Shown one piece after another: positions 51,372-62,801 of a stretch of DNA of 64,000 nucleotides (position 1 is its first letter; each line of letters starts with the position of its first letter). Under the pieces are notes generated by a model, which worked only from the letters and a program-made list of their open reading frames with translations, was not told where the DNA came from and searched no databases. Source of the stretch: Prostheceraeus crozeri (Eukaryota > Platyhelminthes > Polycladida > Euryleptidae); assembly GCA_907163375.1 (NCBI GenBank), contig CAJQUW010006825.1, positions 35,931 through 99,930 on the forward strand, read 5' to 3'. A program made the translations under genes and the position numbers.

Positions 51372-54300
51372 ACGTCCCCCCCCCTCTGGACAGCTTGCTT
51401 GGATTTTGGCTTCCAGTGGACGGATTTTGTCGTGCGATAGCTCGTTTGAAAGCTAAGAGTGAGACAAATTCAGTGAAAGAATCGGCTTGTTCCTATCTGT
51501 CTTCGTTCAAAAGTTAGAGCGGTTACAAGATTTTAGGTCGGAGCTCGCTCACCTGAAAAAATCCTAAGTGTCAGAGTGACTTTGTATGGGTAAAATTTTG
51601 AAAATTTTCCAAAGTGTGGAATTTCGACCTGGGACCGTCACCAAAACATTTTTCATCAAATTTCACTGACCTCCCCCCCCCCTCTGGACAGCTTGCTTCG
51701 ATTTTGGCTTCCAGTGGACGGATTTTGTCGTGCGATAGCTCGTTTGAAAGCTAAGAGTGAGACAAATTCAGTGAAAGAATCGGCTTGTTCCTATCTGTCT
51801 TCGTTCAAAAGTTAGAGCGGTTACAAGATTTTAGGTCGGAGCTCGCTTACCTGAAAAAATCCTAAGTGTCAGAGTGACTTTGTATGGGTAAAATTTTGAA
51901 AATTTTCCAAAGTGTGGAATTTCGACCTGGGACCGTCACCAAAACATTTTTCATCAAATTTCACTGACCTCCCCCCCCTCTGGACAGCTTGCTTCGATTT
52001 TGGCTTCCAGTGGACGGATTTTGTCGTGCGATAGCTCGTTTGAAAGCTAAGAGTGAGACAAATTCAGTGAAAGAATCGGCTTGTTCCTATCTGTCTTCGT
52101 TCAAAAGTTAGAGCGGTTACAAGATTTTAGGTCGGAGCTCGCTTACCTGAAAAAATCCTAAGTGTCAGAGTGACTTTGTATGGGTAAAATTTTGAAAATT
52201 TTCCAAAGTGTGGAATTTCGACCTGGGACCGTCACCAAAACATTTTTCATCAAATTTCACTGACCTCCCCCCCCCTCTGGACAGCTTGCTTCGATTTTGG
52301 CTTCCAGTGGACGGATTTTGTCGTGCGATAGCTCGTTTGAAAGCTAAGAGTGAGACAAATTCAGTGAAAGAATCGGCTTGTTCCTATCTGTCTTCGTTCA
52401 AAAGTTAGAGCGGTTACAAGATTTTAGGTCGGAGCTCGCTCACCTGAAAAAATCCTAAGTGTCAGAGTGACTTTGTATGGGTAAAATTTTGAAAATTTTC
52501 CAAAGTGTGGAATTTCGACCTGGGACCGTCACCAAAACATTTTTCATCAAATTTCACTGACCTCCCCCCCCTCTGGACAGCTTGCTTCGATTTTGGCTTC
52601 CAGTGGACGGATTTTGTCGTGCGATAGCTCGTTTGAAAGCTAAGAGTGAGACAAATTCAGTGAAAGAATCGGCTTGTTCCTATCTGTCTTCGTTCAAAAG
52701 TTAGAGCGGTTACAAGATTTTAGGTCGGAGCTCGCTTACCTGAAAAAATCCTAAGTGTCAGAGTGACTTTGTATGGGTAAAATTTTGAAAATTTTCCAAA
52801 GTGTGGAATTTCGACCTGGGACCGTCACCAAAACATTTTTCATCAAATTTCACTGACCTCCCCCCCCCTCTGGACAGCTTGCTTCGATTTTGGCTTCCAG
52901 TGGACGGATTTTGTCGTGCGATAGCTCGTTTGAAAGCTAAGAGTGAGACAAATTCAGTGAAAGAATCGGCTTGTTCCTATCTGTCTTCGTTCAAAAGTTA
53001 GAGCGGTTACAAGATTTTAGGTCGGAGCTCGCTTACCTGAAAAAATCCTAAGTGTCAGAGTGACTTTGTATGGGTAAAATTTTGAAAATTTTCCAAAGTG
53101 TGGAATTTCGACCTGGGACCGTCACCAAAACATTTTTCATCAAATTTCACTGACCTCCCCCCCCCCTCTGGACAGCTTGCTTCGATTTTGGCTTCCAGTG
53201 GACGGATTTTGTCGTGCGATAGCTCGTTTGAAAGCTAAGAGTGAGACAAATTCAGTGAAAGAATCGGCTAGTTCCTATCTGTCTTCGTTCAAAAGTTAGA
53301 GCGGTTACAAGATTTTAGGTCGGAGCTCGCTTACCTGAAAAAATCCTAAGTGTCAGAGTGACTTTGTATGGGTAAAATTTTGAAAATTTTCCAAAGTGTG
53401 GAATTTCGACCTGGGACCGTCACCAAAACATTTTTCATCAAATTTCACTGACCTCCCCCCCCTCTGGACAGCTTGCTTCGATTTTGGCTTCCAGTGGACG
53501 GATTTTGTCGTGCGATAGCTCGTTTGAAAGCTAAGAGTGAGACAAATTCAGTGAAAGAATCGGCTTGTTCCTATCTGTCTTCGTTCAAAAGTTAGAGCGG
53601 TTACAAGATTTTAGGTCGGAGCTCGCTCACCTGAAAAAATCCTAAGTGTCAGAGTGACTTTGTATGGGTAAAATTTTGAAAATTTTCCAAAGTGTGGAAT
53701 TTCGACCTGGGACCGTCACCAAAACATTTTTCATCAAATTTTGAAATTTCACTGACCTCCCCCCCCTCTGGACAGCTTGCTTCGATTTTGGCTTCCAGTG
53801 GACGGATTTTGTCGTGCGATAGCTCGTTTGAAAGCTAAGAGTGAGACAAATTCAGTGAAAGAATCGGCTTGTTCCTATCTGTCTTCGTTCAAAAGTTAGA
53901 GCGGTTACAAGATTTTAGGTCGGAGCTCGCTTACCTGAAAAAATCCTAAGTGTCAGAGTGACTTTGTATGGGTAAAATTTTGAAAATTTTCCAAAGTGTG
54001 GAATTTCGACCTGGGACCGTCACCAAAACATTTTTCATCAAATTTCACTGACCTCCCCCCCTCTGGACAGCTTGCTTCGATTTTGGCTTCCAGTGGACGG
54101 ATTTTGTCGTGCGATAGCTCGTTTGAAAGCTAAGAGTGAGACAAATTCAGTGAAAGAATCGGCTTGTTCCTATCTGTCTTCGTTCAAAAGTTAGAGCGGT
54201 TACAAGATTTTAGGTCGGAGCTCCCTTACCTGAAAAAATCCTAAGTGTCAGAGTGACTTTGTATGGGTAAAATTTTGAAAATTTTCCAAAGTGTGGAATT

Positions 54301-54450
54301 TCGACCTGGGACCGTCACCAAAACATTTTTCATCAAATTTTGAAATTTCACTGACGTCCCCCACCCTCTGGACAGCTTGCTTCGATTTTGGCTTCCAGTG
54401 GACGGATTTTGTCGTGCGATAGCTCGTTTGAAAGCTAAGAGTGAGACAAA
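51372..54450 (+). repeat. 297-bp satellite expanded from the Polinton TIR
   Basis: About ten head-to-tail units start with 'gac(c/g)tccccccc(c)tctggacagc' at about 51372, 51668, 51967, 52263, 52560, 52856, 53153, 53452, 53755, 54052 and (last, diverged) 54353; spacing 296-303 bp. Units are almost identical. The same module occurs twice, diverged, in the TIR of element 1 (13003, 13322). Short frames recurring in each unit are not genes. Confidence 0.95.
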
Positions 54451-54504
54451 TTGACTGAAAGAATCGGCTTGTTCCTATCTGTCTTCGTTTAGATGTGAGA
54501 CGCC

Positions 54505-55320
54505 ATTTAAGATTTTGGGACATTGGCGAAAAACGACAGAGTTAGAATTTGGGACGTTTTGGGCTGTAGCTTCAAAACGAAGCATCGGATGGGAAAACGG
54601 ATTTCAGATTTGGAATCAGCGTCAAATTCTTTATCTGTATGGTGAGTTTCATGTCAATCGGAGAGTTTCAAGTCAATCGGAGAGAAAAATGTTCAACATT
54701 TTTCGGAAAAACGACAGAGTTAGAATTTTTGCGATGGCTGCCTACTGTAGAGCCAAAACGAAGCATCGGATGGGAAAACGGAGGCCAGATTCGGATTCAG
54801 CGTCAAATTCTACATGGAAATGGTGTATTTCCAGCTCAATCGGAGCACTAGAACCGGCGATAGACGGGTTTTTTAGTGTTTGGATGATGGGTATTACGTC
54901 ATCAGCTGATCGCCACACACTATATAAGCTGGGAACCGAGAGAGACTTGTCATTCAGACGAGAGCGATTGTCAACGGTAAGTCGTCTCTCTGAGCTCCGA
55001 TGACAGCTTCGGACATTCCAAATCCCGAGTTTCTATAAGAAACCGACTTAGAAAATTTCATTGCTGATATCAGCTAAGGCGTCAGACTTAGAGGTTAGCC
55101 AGGAGATGGCCTTCGTCTCCAGGCCATAAAAGACTCCAAAACTTTAAAGGCTTGTAACTTTGCTTCTACAAGTCCGTTTGACTTGATTCAAAAAAGGTTC
55201 GGTCGCTATTGACCTGGCCTAAGTGACAGACTACTTATAAAATTTCATAAGTAGTGCTAAAAAGTTGAAAAATTTAAATTCACTAGTTTTGGAGGTTTTC
55301 TGGGGTTTTCAAGTATGCTG
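54505..55320 (+). repeat. Inner TIR and leader region shared with Polinton 1
   Basis: Matches the reverse complement of about 42330-43130, including the TATA box and the start of the leader of the coiled-coil gene. Confidence 0.8.
54915..54980 (+). promoter_or_regulatory. TATA promoter and leader donor of the coiled-coil gene
   Basis: CTATATAAGCTGGG at 54919-54932, then TTGTCATTCAGACG (initiator-like) about 25 bp on, then a strong donor, ACG/GTAAGTCG, at about 54977. A matching acceptor, TTTTCACTTCAG, lies just before the ATG at 55677, so a leader intron of about 700 bp is likely. Confidence 0.6.
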
Positions 55321-55676
55321 AGTTCAAATCTACTATCAGATTTCAAATTTAACTAAGTCTAAGGCAGCTTTGAGGGGTTAGATCCCAGCTACTGTTCACT
55401 ACCTTTGACTCGGCGTTACTGTTACCACTTCGGGGCAGTGACAATGATGTCTTAAGCTGTAAATAGCGGGTATCGGGGAAGATCTCTCACTTCCCTAGTG
55501 ATCAGTACAAGGCCTTCGGGCTGTCGACGGGATCTAGTGCCACTCACTACACTCAAATCTATCATCTCACTAAGTGTAAAATCATTCTTTTCCGTTTTTA
55601 TAAACTAGGAATCAATCGTTTGCTATCAAACGTTTACGGAATTATAATCATTGTTTCCCCCTTTTCACTTCAGAAA

Positions 55677-57011
55677 ATGGTTAACTACAATAATGCCAAG
55701 ACGGCTTTCAAGCTCTGCGTTTGTGCAAAGATTTTTCGTAGTGACGCCTTCAAGAAACACTCTTGTGTAAATAAGCGAATGGTAGGGGGCATTCGATACT
55801 TTTGCAGCAGCCATAATGCATCTCGCCTTGTCGAGACGTTACCGGAGTGGCATGCGAAGCATAGCAGCTGCAGTCAACCAGAGCTGACTGAGGAGGCGAA
55901 GCAAAGTCTCTTCAGCTCAGAGTTGAAAGCTCTGGAGACTCAGTGCGCTGTCGAGGCTATCGCGTCACCAAAGCCTCCCTCATCTAGTGCACCAGCAAAG
56001 GCTCTCTCACCCACCCCGATTCTGGAGACTCAGTGTGCTGTCGAGTCTATCGCGTCAGCAGAGGTTCCTTCATCTAGCGTGCCAGCAAAGGCTCTCTCAC
56101 CCACCCCGATTGAGTCTTCTCCGAAGTCGAGTAAATCCTCCTCCTCCTCTAGCGATGAGTCGGCTACTAGTAGCAGCGACAGTGAGGAAGAGGAGGAGGA
56201 GGAAAAAGGCTCGACGAAGGCTGACCTAGTCGAGAGTGTCTACCTCGATAGCGAGGTAGAGGCGGTGAGGGAAGTTGACCTCGATAGCGAGGTGCAGCCG
56301 GCTAAGTTATCGAGCAGTGGTGGGATTGCGGCTCAATGTCGCAACTTCATTATGCGCCCACCACTGGTCGATAACTATGACAAGTTGAAGAATGAGTTGG
56401 AGGTGTGGAAGAGGGACTGTTTCTTCTATAAAGCGAGTTCCGAGAACCTCTCGCGAGTCACTCAGGAGCTCAAGAAGACTCAAGCTAGTCTTTTTGAGAA
56501 AGAAGGAGAGCTCGATCGCGAGAGGTTCTCGCACCTCGCTAGTAAGGCTAGAGAAGAACAGCTCCTGATCGAGAGAGAGAGTCAAGAGAAGGAGTTGAGA
56601 AAGATGAGGGAGGAGTTGGAAGGGCTGCGAAAGCAGTTGGGGAAGGTGGTGGCGACTAATCAGGAGCTGCACCAGCAAGTGATGAGTAGCAGTACTCGAC
56701 GATCAAGTCGCCTCCACATTCCCCTGGATAAGAAAGGACGTGTGCCCGCAAGACCGCTCCTCTGTGAACGTGGCAGAGACGAAATGTGTTACAGCAGGGC
56801 TAAAAAAGGTATCGAATGCCTTCATTTTACATTCGACCATAAGGAGGCAATCACAGGATTCCTGTTCGAACCACGTCCGGAGAAGATCTGTAAGTTAAAA
56901 CAAGTAACTTAGAGTTCAAGATGATAACTAACAACTTCTTTCTTTACAGATATCAAAGAGAAGCGCCCACCTGCTTCCGTCAACGAGCCGGAGGCGAAGC
57001 GGCAAGCTTGA
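55677..57011 (+). CDS. Coiled-coil accessory protein of Polinton 2, two exons
   Basis: The ATG at 55677 (cagaaaATGGTTAAC) follows a likely acceptor. An N-terminal Cys/His segment (FKLCVCAKIFRSDAFKKHSC, FCSSHNASRL) may bind zinc. Two Ser/Pro/Ala repeats (ETQCAVEAIAS/ETQCAVESIAS) and an acidic Ser/Glu run follow, then a long coiled coil (about residues 240-330: KLKNELEVWKRDCFFYKA, ELRKMREELEGLRKQLG). The conserved end is SSRLHIPLDKKGRVPARPLL and KKGIECLHFTFDHKEAI. A 60-bp GT-AG intron (56890-56949) precedes the last exon, which ends at 57011. The end region is well conserved with element 1. No known family recognised; a scaffold or DNA-binding role is a guess. Confidence 0.72.
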
Positions 57012-57034
57012 ACCCCATATTTTTTCAATCATCC

Positions 57035-57170
57035 CGAGAATGAACCATCGGCTCTCTTAAGGGCCACCATGGGGCAAGACATGATAGAACCTCCTCGCGG
57101 TTTGCCCTGGGCAGTCTTCGGACTGGCGAATACTATCATTAAGTTGAATCTGCTATCAGTCAACTTGAAC
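57035..57170 (+). repeat. 136-bp direct repeat, left of cassette
   Basis: Matches 57567-57702 (offset 532) nearly exactly; element 1 has one copy at about 41328-41440 (inverted). Confidence 0.9.
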
Positions 57171-57286
57171 ATTATGCAGTCGATTGCTATCCCTGAAGCA
57201 TTCTGATTCGCTGTTGAGCAATTCATTGTTGAAAACCCTATATAAGCCAGAAGATTGTAGCACTTCTCATTCAATTTGAAGTCACG

Positions 57287-57541
57287 ATGGAAGCGACATC
57301 TGCCGACAACATTCCCGTCTTCATCGATGAAGACAACGCTATTCCCGAGTTCGTCATCCTCGACGAGTGGGATAAAGAGGATGATAAGAAGGGGAAGATC
57401 GAGAAGATTGTTTGGACGGATGGAGTGTGGACTCCAAATACCACTCGCATCCGAAAGGTGCCAGATGCACCAGTACGACTTCGGCGGTATAGGATCTATG
57501 ACAACCTAACCGTCATACCCATTGACTATTCCAGCCAATAG
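57287..57541 (+). CDS. Acidic cassette protein (84 aa), element 2 only
   Basis: A TATA box (CTATATAAGCC) at about 57238 lies 49 bp before the ATG. The protein reads MEATSADNIPVFIDEDNAIP, then EFVILDEWDKEDDKKGKIEK, then TRIRKVPDAPVRLRRYRIY. No domain recognised. The gene sits between 136-bp direct repeats and has no counterpart at this point of element 1, so it looks like an added cassette. Confidence 0.6.
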   Translation: MEATSADNIPVFIDEDNAIPEFVILDEWDKEDDKKGKIEKIVWTDGVWTPNTTRIRKVPDAPVRLRRYRIYDNLTVIPIDYSSQ

Positions 57542-58154
57542 TCAACTTAATTGACACCATTGACACCGAGAACGAACCATCGGCTCTCTTAAGGGCCACC
57601 ATGGGGCAAGACATGATAGAACCTCCTCGCGGTTTGCCCTGGGCAGTCTTCGGACTGGCGAATACTATCATTAAGTTGAATCTGCTATCAGTCAACTTGA
57701 ACGTTGCAAATGAAGTTCGGTGTAATACTTCCTTTCGACGGGCGTTCCTGTAAAGGGCGGCGGTGAAACCCGTAGCTATGTATACCGCAAGGGACATTCG
57801 GCAATGGTCAATCTTGTTAAACCTCTCTGCGTCATGTTTGCAAGTGATTGCCTCTGTCTCAACGTAGTATGCATTCGCGCCAGGGCGACATTTAGCCAAC
57901 TGTCGAAGGTTACCTAAAACTTTCCATTGCATACGTTATGAGAACCATGAGTTCTACCTGTCTCTATCAATGAGACGAATTGATGAATGGAATGAAATGG
58001 GAGGACACTCACGCGCCACACGCAACATAACACACTTCTCTCTTCCGTAGTCAAACAAGCTCTTTACACATGGATCGCAGTCGATTGCTATCCCTGTATC
58101 AGAAGTGTAAGCTATCTTAATTTTATTTAACACTATTTCATCTACCATCATCAC
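57513..58154 (-). CDS. Conserved Cys-containing ORF pair, element 2 copy
   Basis: Minus-strand frames match 40928-41305: GIAIDCDPCVKSLFDYGREK then CVMLRVARECPPISFH (57954-58154), and MQWKVLGNLRQLAKCRPGAN with TEAITCKHDAERFNKIDHC (57513-57932). The right-hand end of the second frame runs into the direct repeat and is not conserved. Function unknown. Confidence 0.45.
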
Positions 58155-58164
58155 CCATATGAAG

Positions 58165-58760
58165 TGTCATAAGATTTACAAGTTAGACTAAGCGTTCTAC
58201 TATTTGTAAATGAAAGATATAGTTTCACCAGTTTACAAGTTAAAAATAAAGTTTCAATAGTGTGTACGTTAGAAATAAAGTTTTAGCTGTTTGTATATCA
58301 AAAACAAAGTTTCAAGAGTTTACAAGTTAGACTAAGCGTTCTACTATTTGTAAATGAAAGATATAGTTTCACCAGTTTACAAGTTAAAAATAAAGTTTCA
58401 ATAGTGTGTACGTTAGAAATAAAGTTTTAGCTGTTTGTATATCAAAAACAAAGTTTCAAGAGTTTACAAGTTAAAAAATAAAGTTTCAATGGTGTATACG
58501 TTAGAAATAAAGTTTTAGCTGTTTGTATATCAAAATAAAGTTTCAAGAGTTTACAAGTTAGAAATAACGTTTCAATAGTGTATGCGTTAGAAATAAAGTT
58601 TTAGCTGTTTGTATATCAAAATAAAGTTTCAAGAGTTTACAAGTTAGAAATAAAGATTCAATAGTGTGTATGTTAGAAATAAAGGTATAACTGTTTGTAA
58701 AAATAAGATCGCAAGATTTACTAGTTTACAAGTTAGACTAAGTGTAAATTAAAATAAAAT
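58165..58760 (+). repeat. AT-rich minisatellite with 'aataaagttt' words
   Basis: Mixed tandem units of about 140 and 80 bp built from 'gtttacaagttaaaaataaagtttcaatagtgt' and 'gttttagctgtttgtatatca'. Similar units return at 61440-61820 and 63930-64000. Confidence 0.85.
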
Positions 58761-59124
58761 TATAACTGTTCACGAGTTAAAGCGTTGATGCAACGATGAA
58801 CAATTAATAAGCTGAAAAGTTTTAGATTCACTTTAACATTACCATATGTTTACAGATAGAAATGTATCACAGCAAAGCTACTTCATGAGTTAGTTTGCCA
58901 GGAGTGTATCATCTCAAACTTTTACTCCGTCGTTGAAATTTCATGACGACTTTTTTGCTAGACGAAAGTTAACACCAGAGGAGCGTAGGGGTGGGTGGCA
59001 TAAAATACGCCTACAGCACTGAGAGAGTTGGAGTGCATGAGCTATGTACATTCTTTTGACGACGAGAGGAGCGATTTAGCCGATGGCGCAGGTAGTTTCC
59101 CAGAGCATGGAGGACATTGTTTAG

Positions 59125-59469
59125 GTGACTCTAAGGACGTATGTCGAGCTGCCTTCAGTGATAGGCTTCCAACTCATGATGAATGATGATATGCTTACGA
59201 CCTACATTCAACCATTGGTGTATGCCCACACCCTCCCCCACAACGAGCTTGTCTGCCACATTGTATTCATGAGTGTGGCTCAAAGTAGGAAATTGATTGA
59301 TGAGACTTTGCTGAAATATCCAAGGCGCGTATTCAAGCATGGTCGCCTACTGTTGGAGTATTATTATCAATGGCGCGACGACACACATTTGCCCACCCGT
59401 GTTTTACCACACCTATCAACGGAAGAATACAATAGAGCTTTAGTCGAGACGGTTGAAAGGAGACGATGA
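59125..59469 (+). CDS. Hypothetical protein (up to 114 aa), element 2
   Basis: The frame contains DDMLTTYIQPLVYAHTLPHN, then ELVCHIVFMSVAQSRKLIDE, then VFKHGRLLLEYYYQWRDDTH. The first ATG in frame is near 59176. A possible TATA-like CATAAAATACG lies at about 59000. It is not recognised and has no counterpart before the leader gene of element 1. Confidence 0.4.
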   Translation: MTLRTYVELPSVIGFQLMMNDDMLTTYIQPLVYAHTLPHNELVCHIVFMSVAQSRKLIDETLLKYPRRVFKHGRLLLEYYYQWRDDTHLPTRVLPHLSTEEYNRALVETVERRR

Positions 59470-59671
59470 GCGCTAGCGGGTGAATGAAGCATCGGTGAGA
59501 GTGGGAATCAACTTGATGCTATTCTCCAATGAGGATTGTTGTCTAATGAGAATCAAGCATTCCTTTATAAATAGAGAGCCTTCCACAGTGAGAATCATTC
59601 CATCGTTGAATCGTACAAGTGGCGGACGCACATTCTCTCTCTCTACATCCCTGTTATATTATCCAACTAAA

Positions 59672-60272
59672 ATGGTAAGTCGCTACTTTCCTCCCTCTCC
59701 TCCCTTGAACGTAAACTTAATACAATCTTTTTTATTTTCAGGCATCTTCTACATCTGCTGCACTAGTAGGACAAAATGGTGGCCAGACGTTACAAGGTTC
59801 GCTACAATCAGATCATCTACAGCTGAGACCAGTGGAAGAAACAACAAAGGTACATAATCCTACACCGCTACAGCGTAAATTTAAACAAGTCTTGCGTCAT
59901 GAGGATCACAGCGTAGTACTGCGAACGGGAATGCTCCCTTCCACTGATGTGAAGATATTGAGCAATCAGTATGGGGATTACATACTCATCCCCGTGAGTC
60001 CGTACATTCGCCACCAACTTGACATTATTGAAGAGTACATAACATTAAATATGGACATTCCTACTCCTCTTGCTCAAGAGTGGAAGGCGAGAGATGAAAA
60101 GGATACTCCCTATAGAAGGATTTGGGATGGCAATCAAATTTGCCTACCATTATCACATTGGTGTAGTTATTATAAAAAGGATGGAGATCAATCAATACCC
60201 ATCAGATGTGATGAGCTCGGAGAAGGTACTTGGGATATCATTTTCAAAGTGAATGGACTAATTATGGTCTAG
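59672..60272 (+). pseudogene. Leader protein of Polinton 2 with 67-bp intron
   Basis: Counterpart of 13693-14467: the same TATA context (59563), the same ATG/GTAAGT junction and a 67-bp intron (59675-59741), then HNPTPLQRKFKQVLRHEDHS and SYYKKDGDQSIPIRCDELGE. Similarity with element 1 is high up to about 60260 and noisy beyond. This copy looks broken. Confidence 0.65.
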
Positions 60273-61380
60273 CACAAGGATAACAAAATAGACATTCGGG
60301 TGGTGTGTTCCCCCCTCTCTACTCGATATACACTGAATCATCTATATATTCCAAAACCACCCAGCGTACGTAGATGACATTATTGGACGAAATCCTTAAA
60401 CAGGGGATGGTACGGAAGCGCAAGTCGGGCAAGAATGCTACTTCCAAACGCAAAAGTCAAGGAAAGAGAATTGCTAATCCTTTCCTTAACTCTACCCTAT
60501 GACAATTCGGCCTTTATGTGCTTTGAGTGTGTGGACCGTGGTCTTTATTAGATACAATTTTATTCTTCTTCGTTTGCCATCATATCATTTGTGTATTTTG
60601 TCGTGAAAGCATCGGATGTAATTCTTCATTTTGTGATATGTTTATAGAATCGTTTCCTTAGATGTGCAATTTTTTACGTTTTTTAGGCTTCTATCATGTC
60701 ATTTTTTATGGATTGTGAAGGTGAACCTGTGCAGGAGCCTCAGTGCTATTGCTATGAACAATTGGAATATCAGATTGTTAGTGTCTATCATCCAACATGA
60801 GCAACTGTGATCCGTGATCACATGTTGATCAATGGGCGAGAAGAAAACACATTCATGGACCTTAATCTGAAATATTTGCCAAGACTATGGCTTTTCTTGT
60901 GGAGACTGCTCTTCTTATTGACTTTAAACGAGGGTTAGCTGCTTTCAATGTTATACGCATCTTTTGTAATAATCCTGGTAAGGAGAGGAAAGTATTTCCC
61001 CAATCTAGTCATTAATGATATTTTGCTCCCACCTTTAGGGGATAGTTAAGTGTGAAAAATCAACACTATCATGAAGGTCACGAAACGTGTTTAAGGATTT
61101 GTGGTGTTCCTTATATTTGGTCAGTTCGTTGTAGTAGCTATGGGTTCATAACCAATGCTTCTTTCCTCCTTACCTCAACACTGCCAAAGTCCTATATGGT
61201 TATCATGTGCTCGCCTATATGACAGTTACCAGCTGTATTATTTTATCTGTTTCAAACCATTGATTTGTAATGCATGCTTGTTACAGTTATTCAATCAAAA
61301 AAAAATTTGTTATTATGCGAAGAGTTGTTGTTATACATGCAACGGATGGGTTAGATGAAGGGTGATCATATCTTTTTCAA
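60273..61380 (+). pseudogene. Decayed block matching element 1 genes (RING-like, exonuclease-like)
   Basis: Corresponds to about 14280-15345 of element 1, including the RING-like and DEDD exonuclease-like genes. It differs by many small length changes, so it is broken or of poor sequence quality. Confidence 0.65.
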
Positions 61381-61439
61381 ATGACTGTGAAACATTGATT
61401 TTCATGTGAAGATTAAAACAGTTAGATTATGATGACGAA

Positions 61440-61820
61440 TAAGATTTACTAGTTTGGCACAGTTAGACTAAGCGTTCATTACTTGTAAATAAAAGATATA
61501 GTTTCAACAGTTTACAGATAAAAAAATAAAGTTTCAATAGTTGTATGTGTTAGAAATAAAGTTTAAGCTGTTTCCATGTTAGAAATTAAAATAAAGTTTA
61601 AGAGTTTACAAGTTTAAAATTAAAGTTTTCAACATTGTGTTCTTTAGAAATAAGTTTCATCTGTTTGTAAAAATTAAGATTGCGGGGATTAAATAGTTTG
61701 TAACTTGTGATAAGCGTTCCAGCTATTTGTAACTGAAGGATATAGTTTAACAGTTTAAGATTACAAAAGTCAAGTTTCAATAGTGTATATGTTAAAAATA
61801 AAGTTTAAGCTTTTGTGTGT
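61440..61820 (+). repeat. AT-rich minisatellite, second block
   Basis: Same words as 58165-58760 ('agactaagcgttc', 'aataaagtttcaatag', 'aaagatatagtttcaacagttta') with many small differences. Confidence 0.75.
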
Positions 61821-61833
61821 GGAGTAAATAAGA

Positions 61834-62759
61834 ATGGGGGGGTTGGGGGGGTTGTGGGGGGGGGGGGGGGGGGGGGGGTGGGGGTGGGGGGGGTGGGTGA
61901 GGGTTGGTGGTTGGTAGAGGGGTGGATGGGTTGGGGGGGGGGGGGGTGGGGGGGGATTCAGTGGGGTGGGGTGGGGTTGTGGGGGGGGGGGGGGGGGGGG
62001 GTTTTGTATTGGGGGATGGTGGGGGGGGGGGGGGGGGGGGGTGGGGGGGGGTGATGTTGATTGGGGGGGGGGGGTGTGGGGGGGGGGGGGGGTGGGGCGA
62101 CTGTGTTTGAGGGGTTGGGGGGGGGGGGGTGGGGTGGGAGGGGGCGTGGGGGTGGGGGTTATGGGGTTTGGGGGGGGGGGATGTAGGGGTGGGGGGGGGT
62201 GGGGGGGGGGGGGGGGGTGGGGGGTTAGGGGGGGGGGGGGGGTGGGGGGGGCGGGGGGGGTGGGGGGGGGTGGTGGGGGGGGGGGGGGGGGGGGGGGGGG
62301 TTTGGTGGGGGGGGGGTTGGGGGGGGGGTGGGGGGGGTAGGGGGTTGGGGGGGGGACGGGGGTGGGGGTTGGGGGGGGGGGGGGGGGGGTGTCTGGGGGG
62401 GGGGGTGGGGGGGGGGGTGGGGGGGGGGGGTTAGGGGTGGGGGGGTGTGGGGGTGGGGGGGGGGGGGGGGGTGTTGGGGGGTTGGGGAGGTGGGGGGTGG
62501 GGGGGGGGGGTGGGGGGGGGATTTGGGGGGTTGGGGGGGGGGGGGGGGGGGTGTTGGGGGGGTGTGGGGTTTGGTAGGGTTGGTCGTGTTGGGTTGGGTG
62601 GAGTATGGGTGGGGGGGGGGGTGGGGGGGGGGGGTGGGGGGGGGGGGGGGGGGGGTAGGGGGGGGGGAGGTGGTGGGGGGGTGGGGCGGGGTGGTGGTTG
62701 GGGGGGGGGGGGGTGGAGGTGGGGGGGGTGGGGGTGGGGGGTGGGGTTGGGGTGGGGGG

Positions 62760-62801
<42 letters not shown>

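Noticed and set aside
52208-53001. Repeated 66-codon frames in the satellite
   Set aside because: They recur once per unit wherever the C-run length keeps the frame open; no independent evidence of coding.
51372-54450. CRISPR-like regular array
   Set aside because: Units are head-to-tail 297-bp copies without variable spacers; it is a satellite from a eukaryotic element.
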